From the NCBI GenBank assembly GCA_003427395.1, contig BFEA01000053.1, forward strand, positions 2,676,489 through 2,737,966: DNA of 61,478 bases. Reading direction: 5' to 3'. Source of the DNA: Chara braunii. Its lineage: Eukaryota > Streptophyta > Charophyceae > Charales > Characeae. Within the stretch, counting starts at the first letter, position 1. Each line of letters begins with the position of its first letter. A program made the translations under genes and the position numbers. Shown here piece after piece: positions 1 to 10,649 of this stretch. The notes beneath the pieces were generated by a model. That model worked only from the letters and a program-made list of their open reading frames with translations. It made no database searches and was not told the DNA's origin.

Positions 1-957
1 CGAAGTTGCCCCCACCTGGTTAGGTCGTGTTGGGTCGACATTGGACCTGGCCAGATTATTTGAGTGTAAGTTTGTAGTGGCGAGACACTTCGAGAAGACT
101 TCATGCGACAATTTGGGAGAGGCGACAGTGAGAGGCACTCGCACCTGGAATCTGACCTTAAGGGAGACACTTGGCGACTTTAGGGCCTCCCTCAAGTAGG
201 CGAACGTGAGGGAGGTAGCCATTCTGCATCTACGAACGACAAATTGCTACTTTGATCTTCAGAATCGGCGGGGGATCGAGTGTTGCACTTTAGTGTTGGA
301 GGCAGACTCTCCTAGTAGATAGGACAGTAGTGTAGGGGTAGTGTTGGGCAGGAGGACCATATGAGAAGAGGTTGAGTTCTTTTCATCTCGAAGCTCAGGC
401 CACTCAGGTTAGTGTCGTGCACCTACGGGATTGATCGTCTTGTTGGGGTTATTTTGGGTTTCTTTCCTATTCCTATGTGGTCTTTATTGTATGCACGAGT
501 ATGCAAAACTGCTTTCTCACCTGATGGATGAAGAGATGAGGTATCTTGCTTTGGACGCCATACCGTTTTACAATGCATTGTCTTTTTGTCTCCGAACGGA
601 TGTAGATCGCAGGTTCTCTTTGAAGTTGGAATTTGTTTTTCAGTTCGGTAGAGGCAGAAAGTAGGTCCATGCGGACTCTTCTTGATTGGGACTCAGTCAT
701 GGCCCACTTAGGACGTTTTGGGTACCCAGGACCGGGCCGAAGGCAAGATTTGACCCTTAGGCCCGAATTTGTTTAGCGTCAGTTCATTCTTTTTCTGTCT
801 GTGATTCTCAGTTTTACTCTTTGGTTAGAGCACTTGCTGCCGAGGGGATCTTGGCTGATACGTTTTGTGTACTTTTACCACACAGTCCATGGCTTGACCC
901 GCACCTTATACACGAGCCAATTCTCCATTGTTGCATGTCGTTATTCATTGTTGAAAT
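1..957. other. Unassigned leading region
   Basis: No coding region, RNA gene or repeat family is recognised here. The open frames are below 80 codons and resemble no protein I know. It may be the far flank or degraded leader of the retroelement downstream, but no LTR or primer-binding site can be seen in it. Confidence 0.4.
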
Positions 958-962
958 TTGTT

Positions 963-1367
963 GTACGTCCGAGGAACTGATCAGATTGGACTAGAGGGAT
1001 CTCGTATTCGGTGTGATCAGGTTGAGACGATTGATCAAAACCATGGCAACCGGCCGGACGTCTGGACCGGAATCCAGACGGTCCGGTTGTCTGGGTATGG
1101 GTCCGGTGTCTGGTCCGGTAGGTCTGGATTGGGCCCAATTTTGAAAATTTTGAATTTTTTTTTGGGGGGACCTAGGACGTTTTTCGGGTCCTATGCCACC
1201 CCCCAAAAATGCCCCTGGTATTTTTTTAGCCGTTATAGGGCCTACCGGACGTCGCCAGACACTACCAACAACTCCCTCTGCTGTTGTTCTACGCTGGTAG
1301 TTCATCGGATGAGGATGAGTCTGATTCCAAAAATAAAGCGCTGGCTGCAAAGCACCACATAACATCA

Positions 1368-1412
<45 letters not shown>

Positions 1413-2146
1413 TTTGGTCAGATCTGAGATCCCGTCTTAGATCTGGTCCTGACCAGATCTCAGATCTGTTCTTAGTACATCTTAATAACTTAACAGTTTA
1501 AATTTTCAGTTTTCATATGAATGAATTAGAAAGTTTAACTTCAAAGTTCAAAGTTCTGTTTTTCTTTGGTTTTCGTACTCTTTTCTGAAGTGACTTGGGA
1601 TTGGTCTGTTGAGAACTGGTTTCAACTGTCTAGTGTTGTGTGAGCCTTTGTGAATGACTCTGACCCTGTGACAGTATGAAGCTGTCAAGTTTTGAATAGT
1701 GAAAGACAATAAGCTGTGTTTAGTACTATTTATTACTAATGTTTGTTTGTTTGTTTTTTTTTGTTTTTTTTGTTTTTTTCCCGGTCCGGACTTTTTTTGT
1801 GTCTGGTGTACCGGTCCGGACGGTCCGGGTTCGGTCATGTCCAGTTGTCCGGTGCCTGTCCGGATTACCGGACGTCTGGACCAGTCCAGACAAATGTCTA
1901 GGCCTCGGTCCAGACATGTCCGGGTCCGGGTCCGCGGTTGCCATGATCAAAACTCTCATTTGAATTATTTTTATTTTATTTTTTATTTGCTTGCTCTCTA
2001 GTCCAAATGTACGTCCGAGGAACTTATCAGATTGGACTAGAGGGATCTCGTATTCGGTGTGATAATGTTGAGACGATGGATCATAACTCCAATCTGAATT
2101 ATTTTTATTTTTATTTTTTATTTGGTTGCTCTCTAGTCCAAATGTA
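963..2146. repeat. Two-copy tandem repeat, first copy split by an insertion
   Basis: A unit of about 140 bp beginning TACGTCCGAGGAACT and ending in CTCTAGTCCAAATG occurs twice. The second copy (about 2009-2146) is continuous. The first is split into 963-1041 and 1946-2006 by the element at 1042-1945. The copies agree closely, so the second shows what the first looked like before it was interrupted. Confidence 0.8.
1042..1945. mobile_element. hAT-like non-autonomous DNA transposon
   Basis: The 904-bp insert begins CATGGCAACC and ends GGTTGCCATG, an exact 10-bp terminal inverted repeat. It is flanked by identical 8-bp copies of ATCAAAAC (1034-1041 and 1946-1953). The neighbouring repeat copy carries the unoccupied site (ATCATAAC). 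An 8-bp duplication is typical of the hAT superfamily. The subterminal 150 bp at each end are crowded with GTCCGG/CCGGAC words in both orientations, as expected for transposase-binding sites. No transposase is encoded. A (GA)19 tract lies inside at 1371-1408. The superfamily is inferred from duplication length alone. Confidence 0.85.
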
Positions 2147-2343
2147 ATGCTGCTCCGGTTAGGAGTTCTACGTTCTCTCCTTTGAACTTTTCAGTTTGTT
2201 TCTTTTTCTTAGTTCATGTTTCGATGCCCATAGAGAATCGTGGACAAAAATAAGAGAGAGAGAGAGAAGGGAGAGGGATATCACTCATCTTGAGGGACTT
2301 GCTGACATGCCAGCGGGAAACCTCACGGTAAAGTTAGCCTTAA

Positions 2344-2490
2344 AGCACCAGCTCATGCCAACTATCAGCCGCGCACCCCTTTCGGAAGCCACCCACTGCC
2401 AATTCATTTTATCTACAATGTTGTGCCTCCTAAATCTCTTCGGAGAGGCTCAAACAGAGTCTCCAGTTGCTTGGGGCCATGTACTGGTGG
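2344..2490. mobile_element. MITE, TTAA-type family, copy 1
   Basis: A 147-bp element. Its left end (AGCACCAGCTCATGCCAAC) is an imperfect inverted match of its right end (TGGGGCCATGTACTGGTGG). Flanks are CTTAA on the left and TTTAA on the right. The right end matches that of the MITE at 26801-26998 in about 20 of 23 positions, so they are one family. No coding capacity. It lies just before the recognisable gag of element E1. Confidence 0.65.
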
Positions 2491-2686
2491 TTTAAAGGCC
2501 CAATTGGAAGAGGCCAACAATGAGGACAAACCATTGTTCCAAGTCCACTACGACAAGGCAATGGCAAAGGAAGGGAAGGCCGAGGAGGATAAGCGGAAAG
2601 GTGCTATGACGGACCAAAAAGGTTGTTTTCAAAACAGTCCCCTCCTTGTCTAACGCTGAGGTCAAGAAAGATCTGGTCAAGTAAAT

Positions 2687-3029
2687 GCATGCTCTCATAG
2701 ACCGTCACCTGCTCAGTGAATTTCCTGGTCAGATCTCTAAAATGTTTGACCAGGCAAGTAAATTGCAGACGCAGATTGCGGATATGGCCAAGGGGCATAG
2801 TGATTAGATGCGGCAGATGGCAAATTTGCATCAGCCCCAGATTCTTAACTCTCTTCCTTTACCTCCTGCCTCCAATGCTACTAACCAATTATTCCTTGCT
2901 CCTCTCGATGCCTCTACTTCTTCTTCTTTGAGTATGAATCAATTGGGACCTGCAGTAGGTGCAGACAGCGCTTTCGCTGCAACAAGTAATAGCGCAGGGA
3001 CTTCTGCAACTGTTGCAGCCTCGAGTTGA
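2687..3029 (+). pseudogene. E1 gag fragment
   Basis: In one frame, starting at the ATG at 2687, the sequence reads as a Gln/Met-rich helix (FDQASKLQTQIADMAKG), then one in-frame TAG in place of a likely CAG Gln codon, then a Ser/Thr/Ala-rich linker to the stop near 3029. This fits the N-terminal or linker part of a retrotransposon Gag. No zinc knuckle is visible. It is assigned to Gag mainly by position upstream of protease. From 3040 to 3950 the frame is lost and A-rich foreign-looking sequence intervenes. Confidence 0.45.
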
Positions 3030-3249
3030 GATGCAACGTTTGTTGTTCCCGACATATACCATCTCGCAAGGAAGACGTATAGTCCAGGATTAGCTCCATG
3101 AGAGCCTACGTCAAGGTCTTGGGAACTCTTTTGAGTCAGGCCTTGATCTTAGGGAGAAATGTGGAGCCTGCCTTACGGGGATTCTTAGAATTTCAAGGAT
3201 CTGGCGCAATGGCTCAAAGCCACACCAGTGACCACGCTTGAAGAGATTA

Positions 3250-3970
3250 CCCGAGCCTGTTTTTGCCGACCGTGAATTTCACTGCGCTCCGAGTTTTGTC
3301 GAGCTTGGGTACCACTCCGTTTTCTTTCAGGTACTCTCACGGAAAAAACAAAAAAAAACAAAAAAGAAGAAAAGTTGCAGCCGTGAACCTCAGAAAAGAA
3401 TATAAAATAAAAAAAGGAAACAAAGTTTTGGTCGTGATTGCAGTTATATACATTCTTGGAATTGGTAGTGTGAGTGTGCCCTCAATGAGGGCATCTCAGC
3501 CTCGTGCCCAGGTTGTGAGATTCCAAAAAAAAAAAAAAAAGGGGGAAAAAACGGGCACATGGATCCGACCGTGAAAATGGCTGGATACATTCCCCTAAGT
3601 GCCAGTGTGATGGGCCTTATAATCCTCTGACAAAACACAACTTGAGCAGATCACGGACAGCTTGAGCAATTCACGGACAGGGGACTCATAAGAAACACAC
3701 GACCAACAAAAAAAAGAAAACAGTAATATTCAGAATGTGACCGCCTTACCTGTAAGGTGCATTCTGTGGAGGAAGATTGTGAGCACGGCCTCCTGGACTA
3801 CCCAGCCCGACATCATTGCAGTAGAGAAAGCATTTTTTTTTCCCTTTTTTTCGTCACTATAAAATTCAGATTTATGGGACATTGTCGACCCTGTGTCCCA
3901 CCCTGAAAAGTTCGGGTACTGGGCAAGACATCGTAATTTCTTAACACTGGCGGAGGTACTGGTGGTTTAA
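3250..3970. other. Probable insertion in E1 gag region
   Basis: Gag-like coding stops before this stretch and resumes near 3990. The stretch contains A-rich runs (3341-3420, 3525-3550) and ends at 3956-3970 with GTACTGGTGGTTTAA, which is identical to the terminal 15 bases, including the TTTAA flank, of the two MITEs at 2344 and 26801. The left end was not found, so the insert's type and exact limits are uncertain. Confidence 0.35.
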
Positions 3971-3984
3971 GCAATGTAAGGACC

Positions 3985-5279
3985 CACATGCTGCTGCAAG
4001 AATCAGGAAAAGGCTCGATGATCTCAAGCGCAGCAAGTGGTCGGGCACCATGTACAACCTGCAATTGTATGTTAGCAAACTTTTTGCTACGACTGGGTTT
4101 GAAAAAATTAGACAATTATGCTTGGATGTTGTGAAAGGGACGGTTCCCACTACTTACACACATCGTCTTACGTAGAGATCTCATTGGGTACACGTATTAG
4201 CTTTCCCTCATGGAGGATGTAGTCAGCCTTGAGGCGCAAGACCTCGTTTCCACAACAAGCAACAAAAAGCCTACAAGTAGCAGGCGGTTTTTAGAGGCAG
4301 CAACCGTTTTGTTGTGCACGACCTGTTGGAGGCTGATGAGAAGGCCTATGCAGATGGCCCCACTTTTAGTGACGACCAAGAATAGGACCTCGATACGGCT
4401 TGTTCCTCTTCAGCCCATGAGTCTGACATAAGTAACGAAGAAGAAAAACTTAATGCCTTTAGAAAATCTGCTAATGTGAAGGACCAAACCAGAACTCGGG
4501 AAAGAACTTTGTCCCTCTCCCAAAGGAGCCAAGATCCCAGCCGAACCGGATCATAAAGTCCAAGATTGTTAAAGGCTGCAGGGAAACCTGAACAGGGCGT
4601 AGGGTTGTCTTCGGCACACCCTACAACAAGGGAGGCTGAACCGATAAGCGGTAGTTCCTCTAAGGAACCTGATTCTGTTCAGCAATCCTCTCTTGAAGCC
4701 CCACCGTCTACTGATTCCAAGGCTCTTGCATGTCATGTTCTTTATGTTGAGCCTTGGGAGGAGTCTAAGAAGAAAGTTTTCACTACCACCTCGAGTATTG
4801 GGCTGAGATGAAACAACAGTGAGCTCAAGGGACAACAAAATTGATCTTCAAAATTATCATTAACCACCGCTACCTCCGTATCTTGTGTTGATTGTGGTGT
4901 TGCCATTAACTTTCTCTCTCCACAAGGGGTGTGCAAGGTGGGTTTGGGGATGAAGCAAGTGGAATTGCAGAACCCTTGCCGGACCCAAGTTGGCAACAAA
5001 GAGGTTGTCACCTCCATGCATGCAGTCAAAGGTGTGTGCGTTACCTTTGATAAGGACAAAACCGTTACTCACACATTGAACTTTATGTCCTCGACAAGTG
5101 CCCCTTCAATGCAGTCCTTGGATTGGGCTGGTTGCAGTCCCAATGGAAGAGGACTGAGTGGAAGGAATCACTCATCGTGGTACATGATGCTTTGGGGGAC
5201 GAGCGTCTTGTCCTCTTGGATGAGAATCATGAATCCCGAGTGACTTTTGTCAATGTCATGCGATTCTGCAAGAAGTAGC
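3985..5279 (+). pseudogene. E1 gag C-terminus and aspartic protease
   Basis: A broken frame runs through a Gag-like segment (MYNLQLYVSKLF) and an acidic Ser/Pro-rich linker. It then reaches a protease-like domain near 4880 with VDCGVAINFLS in the place of the usual D-S/T-G active-site loop, so the Ser/Thr is replaced by Cys. The protease C-terminal half shows AVLGLGWLQSQW, the usual ILGMDWL region, in a shifted frame near 5110-5150. The protease would mature the Gag-Pol polyprotein inside virus-like particles. Several stops and shifts make this copy non-functional. Confidence 0.6.
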
Positions 5280-5570
5280 GCAAGCACAAGGAGGATGAAT
5301 AGTTGTATGTTGCTTTTGTTCGTCCTACTCGCGTTCTACTTTTGCGGCTAGTACTAGTTCTACTTCGCATAATGTGCCTACTTCTAGTACTTCATCCACT
5401 TCTAGTCCAAATGATTCTGCTTCAAATTCGGTTGCCTTCAGCGCTATTTTGAGGCCTGGCTTATTGTATTCTGATATCCCACCCTCGGAGATCCCAGCAA
5501 ACATCCAAAGCCTGCTCAACGGATTTTCGAAAGCTCTTGCCCGCGCGGAGTAACCATTCAAGACTTGCGA

Positions 5571-6556
5571 TGGGCTGTACGAATTCACCGGTATGCCCTT
5601 CGGTCTCACGAATGCACCTGCCACCTTTCAAAGTCTCAGGGATAAGGTACTTCGGGAACAAATTGGTCGGTTTGTAGTTGTCTACCTTGATGATATTCTA
5701 ATTTTCAACAAATCGATGGAGGAACACTTAGACATCTTGAGGAGGTGTTCAACATGCTCAAGAAAAGGCAGCTCCATCTCAACTTGGAGAAATCCGAGTT
5801 TGGGAGGGACAACGTCATCTATCTTGAGCACCGGTAGCCTGAGGCAACCAAGGTTGAGGTCATACTATCGGAAGTTAGTGCCCACATTTTCTATCATTGC
5901 TCGTCCATTGTCCAAACTAACAAGCAAGAAAGTATCTTACACATGGGATGAAGCATGTGAGTCATTCAAGCCTTAAAGGAGGCTTTGGTGAGTCATCTTG
6001 TGCTTCGCATTGCGGATCTCAAACTCACATTCGCAGTCACTACAGATGCGAGCCAATATGGGATTGGCACAGTGTTGCAACAAGATTTGTCCAAACTAAC
6101 AAGCAAGAAAGTATCTTACATGTGGGATGAAGCATGTGGGATTGCCTTTCAAGGAAGGAGGCTTTGGTGAGTCATCTTGTGCTTTGCATTGTGGATCCCA
6201 AACTCACATTCGTAGTCACTACGGATGCGAGCCAATATGGGATTGGCAGAGTGCTGCAACAAGATGATGGTTATGGCTTGCGTCTGCTCGAATACTGTAG
6301 CAAACGCATGCCCAACGAAAAGGTAGCTACTTCCACATACATGCGCGAGTTTTATGCTTTGCGTATGACATTGAACCAGCGAAAGCACTATCTTTTGGGA
6401 TGCCACTTCAAAGTTTTTTCAGATCCCGAGACTTTGAGGTGGATCAAGGACCAAACTACCTTATCCCCTACATTGGTCCGTTGTTTGCATGAATTGAAGC
6501 ACAAAAGGGTTGTTACAATCGAGTTGTTGATGCATTGTCTCGCCACCCAGAGTAAA
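5571..6556 (+). pseudogene. E1 reverse transcriptase and RNase H remnant
   Basis: The frame enters the polymerase at [20 protein letters not shown] and continues through an intact YLDD catalytic box (codons 5683-5694), DILIF, and the connection region. RNase H follows ([11 protein letters not shown], then ATSTYMREFYALR). The fingers and first palm motifs (the region with LPRIDDLL and KIDL in element A) are absent: a Ser/Thr-rich linker joins directly to the palm near 5550, implying an internal deletion. The RNase H start including its catalytic Asp is present twice in tandem (5911-6089 and 6090-6268). Confidence 0.85.
5911..6268 (+). repeat. 179-bp tandem duplication inside E1 RNase H
   Basis: The segment beginning TCCAAACTAACAAGCAAGAA at 5911 recurs at 6090 and both copies run through [11 protein letters not shown]. 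The copies differ at scattered positions, so the duplication is not recent. Confidence 0.9.
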
Positions 6557-6699
6557 TGACTTGCCTTGCGAACTCCTATGACCTTCGGAAGAAACTGAAG
6601 GAGGAACTAGTAGAGCAAACCGCCAAGGATCCGGATCTCGGTCCAATCCTTGAACAACTTAAGGCTGATCCCAGCAGTCAGCCTGATTGAAGGTCTGGT

Positions 6700-8057
6700 T
6701 TTCCGACGCTACGGAAAGAATGATTGTTTGTGTACCTAACCATGAGCCTGTCCGCATACACTTCTTGGATTTGGCTCATGGACGGGGTAAGCACTTCGGC
6801 ATTGCAAAAACGTACGGCAACCTGCTGCAAAAGTTTGACTAGCCTAGTATGAAAGGATCTGCTGAAAAGTTTGTGGTCGAGTGCCAAGTCTGTCAACGAA
6901 TCAAACCATCGATGCAAAAGCCCATGGGGCTGCTCAAACCTTTTCCCATCCCTGACGGTTGCAGAGAGCCCATCTCTATCGACTTAACGGATATAGGAAA
7001 GATCAGTAAGAATGAATATTCGCAAGTTATGGTGATTGTTGGTCGTTTGTCCATGTTCCTCAATCTGATTTCATTGCCACCGCATGTCCCAACTGTTCTT
7101 GTGATCCATGAGTTCCACCAGAAGTACATTTTGTAGTACGGGACCTCGAAAACCCTGGTGTACTGATTGGAAGGACTTCACGTCCCAACTCCCTGGCCTC
7201 AAACTGAAGATGACATCTCGTCGCCACCCGAAGCCAACGGTTTGGCAAAGGATATTAACCAGAGTGTGTTTTATCTTCTCCGTGCCTTAATCATTCCGGA
7301 TCAGGAAACACAGGATGCAGAGTTGTATTCGGTCAAGGGGTTGTAAAACAACTCCATTCATTCTTCCATCAACATGACGCCAAACAGTCTGCATTACGGT
7401 TGGAAGATCCGTAATCCGCTCTCCTACTTATTCCCTGAACAACCGGCTGGTCTAACGCCTGGCAGGCGGGGCTTCAGCGCTAAGTACGATTGCTTGCTCA
7501 AAGTTGCCATTGCAGCAATGACCAAGTGACAGCATGCCATTATCCATCATGCAAATAATAATCGTCAACCATCGACTATCGAAGTGGGAAGTTATGTCTG
7601 GGTCAAGATGTCTGAATTTTTGGAAGAAGCGGGGGTGTCACGCACACTTTCCCCCCTCTATTATGATCCGTGGGAAGTTCTGGATGTGAATGGTGCGGAT
7701 AAGTTTGGTCCTCCATACTTAATTGTCGTGCCTCCTCATCCGCGCACGTACCCTGTCTTTCACGCATCTAAGTTGTTTCCATATCGTGATCCTAAATCCT
7801 TAAAATACCGTGAGAATATGATCCCTCGTGCAATTAAAGGCGGTCACGAGATAGATCGAATTGTACAGCATACTGATGAGGGGCATAACGTATAGTACCA
7901 AGTTCACTTCATGTATCACCCACTGGATGATCTCTTTTGGATCTCAAAGAAGGAACAACTGCGCAGCGCACCTCGCGTTGTTGAAGCATATGAACGATTG
8001 ATAGTCTCCAGTGCTGTTCCAAAGATCTCTGCGAAACTCACTGCTACCGAGTATTAA
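6700..8057 (+). pseudogene. E1 integrase with chromodomain-like tail
   Basis: The zinc-binding part shows CQVCQRIKPSMQKPMGLLKP near 6880-6935. The core follows (PISIDLTDIGKISKNEYSQV), with shifts around 7137 and 7500, then the C-terminal GPY/F-like part at 7584-7895 (PYLIVVPPHPRTYPVFHASK). The reading continues past a TAG near 7893 into a chromodomain-like tail (QVHFMYHPLDDLFWISKKEQ) and ends near 8057. Integrase joins element DNA to the genome. Stops and shifts make this copy inactive. Confidence 0.8.
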
Positions 8058-8138
8058 TGAAACCTCTTTGCTATGTACGCTTACGATGTGTTTGGAGGGA
8101 CTCAGATTAAGTTACTCGCTGGAAGGGACCTCGCTCTT

Positions 8139-8150
8139 GAGGAGGGGGTA
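8139..8150 (+). promoter_or_regulatory. Polypurine tract of E1
   Basis: GAGGAGGGGGTA lies directly before the LTR start TGTAAGGACC, the expected position of the plus-strand primer. Confidence 0.55.
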
Positions 8151-8151
8151 G

Positions 8152-9702
8152 TGTAAGGACCTGCCAAACACGGACTGAGACACACAACTGATTTCTGAGT
8201 TTTGCCAATGGAATGAATGCCTTGCTTTGTTTTCCGCTTGTTGCCGAGTTTCCTAAGTTTGTGTGTGCACGTGCTTCCTGGTCTGCGTGCCTGTCTGAGT
8301 GCTTAACGACTTGAGTGTGTGTGGGGTACTTCCTCACTTGTGAAGGCCCGTAGGGCTGGTACTTACCTGTGGCCGTGACATTGAGGGTTGCAGCTGGGAA
8401 AACACTCAAGTGGCAGGAATAAGCTCGCGACACTTAGAGCAGTGGGGAAAAACACTCAAGTAGCAGGTAGGCCGGCACCACACCAAGTAGTGGTAGGTGT
8501 GTTGGGTACTCGAGGCCGTGCAGAAGAAGACGAAAAGTTGGCATTTTTAGAAGCCCTGTAACTGTTGTAGGCTAGGTCTAGGCGGGTACCAGTCCAAGTA
8601 GTCTGAGTCTAGGGCCTGTACGGGCAATATCAGAGTCTGCAATGATGTTTCCCTCCATAAGGGAGGAGGTACCGGTCGCTTGGAGGCCGCGTGGCCTGGA
8701 AGTAACCGCCCAAGAGGCAAGCGGGCCGCTATGTCTTCAGGAGGAGCGAAGTGCTCCTCCTCGTTTGCAGTGTGCAAGTTTGGAGTCACGCGGCTGGAGT
8801 GCTGGAGGAGAAGCGAACCTCGACCTTCCACCATTACTGATGGGGTAAGACTATGCCTTCACCATATTCACTACAGTCACCTGTAAGAACTTAGGTACGA
8901 GCCGTATGAATGATGTGTGCAAGAAAGACAAAGAGTCAGACACATCATTCTCATCACAACAGATAGAACCAGAAGGTTCGCTGGAGTGCAGCGCTGTGTG
9001 GGGAAGAGGAGCACCCAGCTCCCAACTGTCACTATGGTGGAGAAGCTCAGGTTGGAGGAGGAAGAGGAGGACTAGGAAGGGGGAGCGCCAGAGGTACTTA
9101 CCTGGCTATGGTTGATGCCATTTTCATCACCTTGGTGGGCGCTTCATCCGGAATGCTCCCGCTGGGGTCTGCTACGTCAAGAAGCTTCAAGGCAGAGTCA
9201 GGCATGGCAGCCTGAGCAGGAGCAGCCATAGCTGCTTTGAGTTGTCTTTTTTTGCACATCAGGGGGAGGCCCTAGTAGTTCGCCAAAGCGTTGGCCTTCA
9301 TGAAGCGGAAGGAGAAGGGTGGCCATGGCTATGGTGGACCTCATGTTGTGCCTGCAGTAAAAGAAGGATCCGGACGTTGATTCTGGTTCAGCCATTCAAA
9401 ATTGTTATTATTATTTATTGTGAAATGAAGAGGGGAGAAGAAAAGGAGGAGGAGAGTGGGAATTATCATTGGTCTTTGCTGGTGTACATCTTCTTCTTCT
9501 TTCGTTCTTTCGTTCATTCTTCTTCTTCTTCTTTCCCTTTCTCTCCTCTCAAGTTCATTCATTTCTTTTGCAATTGGACGGCATTGTGCTTTCTCATGAC
9601 TTTGCACTTCGAAATTGGCGGATCATAACAGCTGTGCTATTTTTATGTTGTCTCTGAAAGGTCGGTTCTTGGTTCTGATCGATGCCGATTAGGCATGCAA
9701 CA
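8152..9702 (+). repeat. LTR of family E1
   Basis: This 1,551-bp stretch begins TGTAAGGACC after a polypurine tract and ends GCATGCAACA directly before a primer-binding site. It therefore has both the upstream context of a 3' LTR and the downstream context of a 5' LTR. Its first and last parts are matched by the short remnant at 34008-34131. A short internal repeat (AAAACACTCAAGT) occurs near 8400 and 8455. No second full copy is in the window. Confidence 0.7.
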
Positions 9703-9705
9703 GTT

Positions 9706-9717
9706 TGGTATCGGAGC
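9706..9717 (+). promoter_or_regulatory. Primer-binding site (tRNA-Met type)
   Basis: TGGTATCGGAGC follows the LTR end after three bases and closely matches the common plant primer site TGGTATCAGAGC. Confidence 0.75.
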
Positions 9718-9840
9718 AGACCAGAGAACGGGATCTGCTCAGTCCAAGTCACCATCTTGATTGATTGATTGATCGATTGATTGATTGCTGCAAAAAGAAA
9801 AGAAAAAATAATTCAATCCATACTTGTTTTCTGCATCTAC
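9718..9840 (+). other. Truncated leader of a second E1-family element
   Basis: About 120 bp of leader follows the primer-binding site, with a short TTGATTGA array, then stops at the start of an unrelated LTR. No gag follows. Confidence 0.45.
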
Positions 9841-10050
9841 TGCGATGAACAACATGGTTTCACACTCCAACCATAAGCACAGTGAGAGGTCACAGAGAAA
9901 TTCACATCGAAGTCCAGAGATGGGAGACCAGATTAGCGCAGCTTAAAAACTTCAATGAATGATCATATTATACAAATTTAGAGTTTGAGTCACACAGCTG
10001 TCATCCAGCCCAATAGCCAGCAATCAGGTATGTAACTTGGTTCATTCCTC

Positions 10051-10133
<83 letters not shown>

Positions 10134-10590
10134 TGTGTGTGTTCCTCTCTTCACTTGTATCACACAACCTTACCGTCTCCCTGTCTCTCTCGCTCTTGAA
10201 CTCTCCTCCTCTTCATCCCTCCTTTACCGCCTTCCTACTTGTGCTTTACTGCTACGACTACTACTGCGGCTATGGCCACCTGACTTCCACAGCTTAGCGC
10301 AGCCCAGCAAGGCTCCCTGGCGCCCAGTCAACTCGCAATAGCGCACAAGCAGCCAACAGCACGTGCACCTTGTCACGAGTGAACAATCCGTCTGAATGGA
10401 GCTGAGCCAGTCTTTTATGCTGACTGGACTGGGCCTTTGCTTCCCTTGGTCTTTGCCTGACTTGGCCTGGGCCTGATTTTGACTGGTACTGGTCGCCCGC
10501 GGCCTGTTTGCCTTCAGAATTTTGAGGCCCGGTACCTTCCAGACTTTTTCTTGGAGCGCTGCTGCATTTGGACTGCTTGTCTTTGAGGCC
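9841..10590 (-). repeat. LTR-C family, copy 1 (solo or detached LTR)
   Basis: The plus strand reads TGCGATGAAC to CTTTGAGGCC and aligns along its length with the LTRs of element C at 48726-49460 and 56295-57021. All three contain a long CT array in the same place and lie in the same orientation. The LTR sense is minus, judged from the primer-binding site beside 56295. It may be the displaced 3' LTR of element B, whose body begins 1.3 kb to the right on the same strand. A (CT)n(GT)n tract lies at about 10051-10141. Confidence 0.75.
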
Positions 10591-10649
10591 GGGTACTGGT
10601 TGAATTTTGACCTGTTTGGCTTGTGGGGTACCCAACGCGACCTTTCTCT

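Larger units (their letters stand above)
2496..9702 (+). mobile_element. Degenerate Ty3/gypsy retrotransposon E1 with 3' LTR
   Basis: Gag, protease, reverse transcriptase, RNase H and integrase remnants occur in the usual Ty3/gypsy order on the plus strand, followed by an LTR. The frame is broken by many stops and shifts. The fingers/palm start of the reverse transcriptase is deleted and part of RNase H is tandemly duplicated. No matching 5' LTR or primer-binding site is seen upstream, so the element is 5'-truncated or its start lies outside the window. Left limit approximate. Confidence 0.85.

Noticed and set aside
4320-4380. Another hammerhead candidate (GGCTGATGAGAAGGCC)
   Set aside because: No GAAA follows the possible stem II; likewise CTGATGAG at 7871 and 47769.
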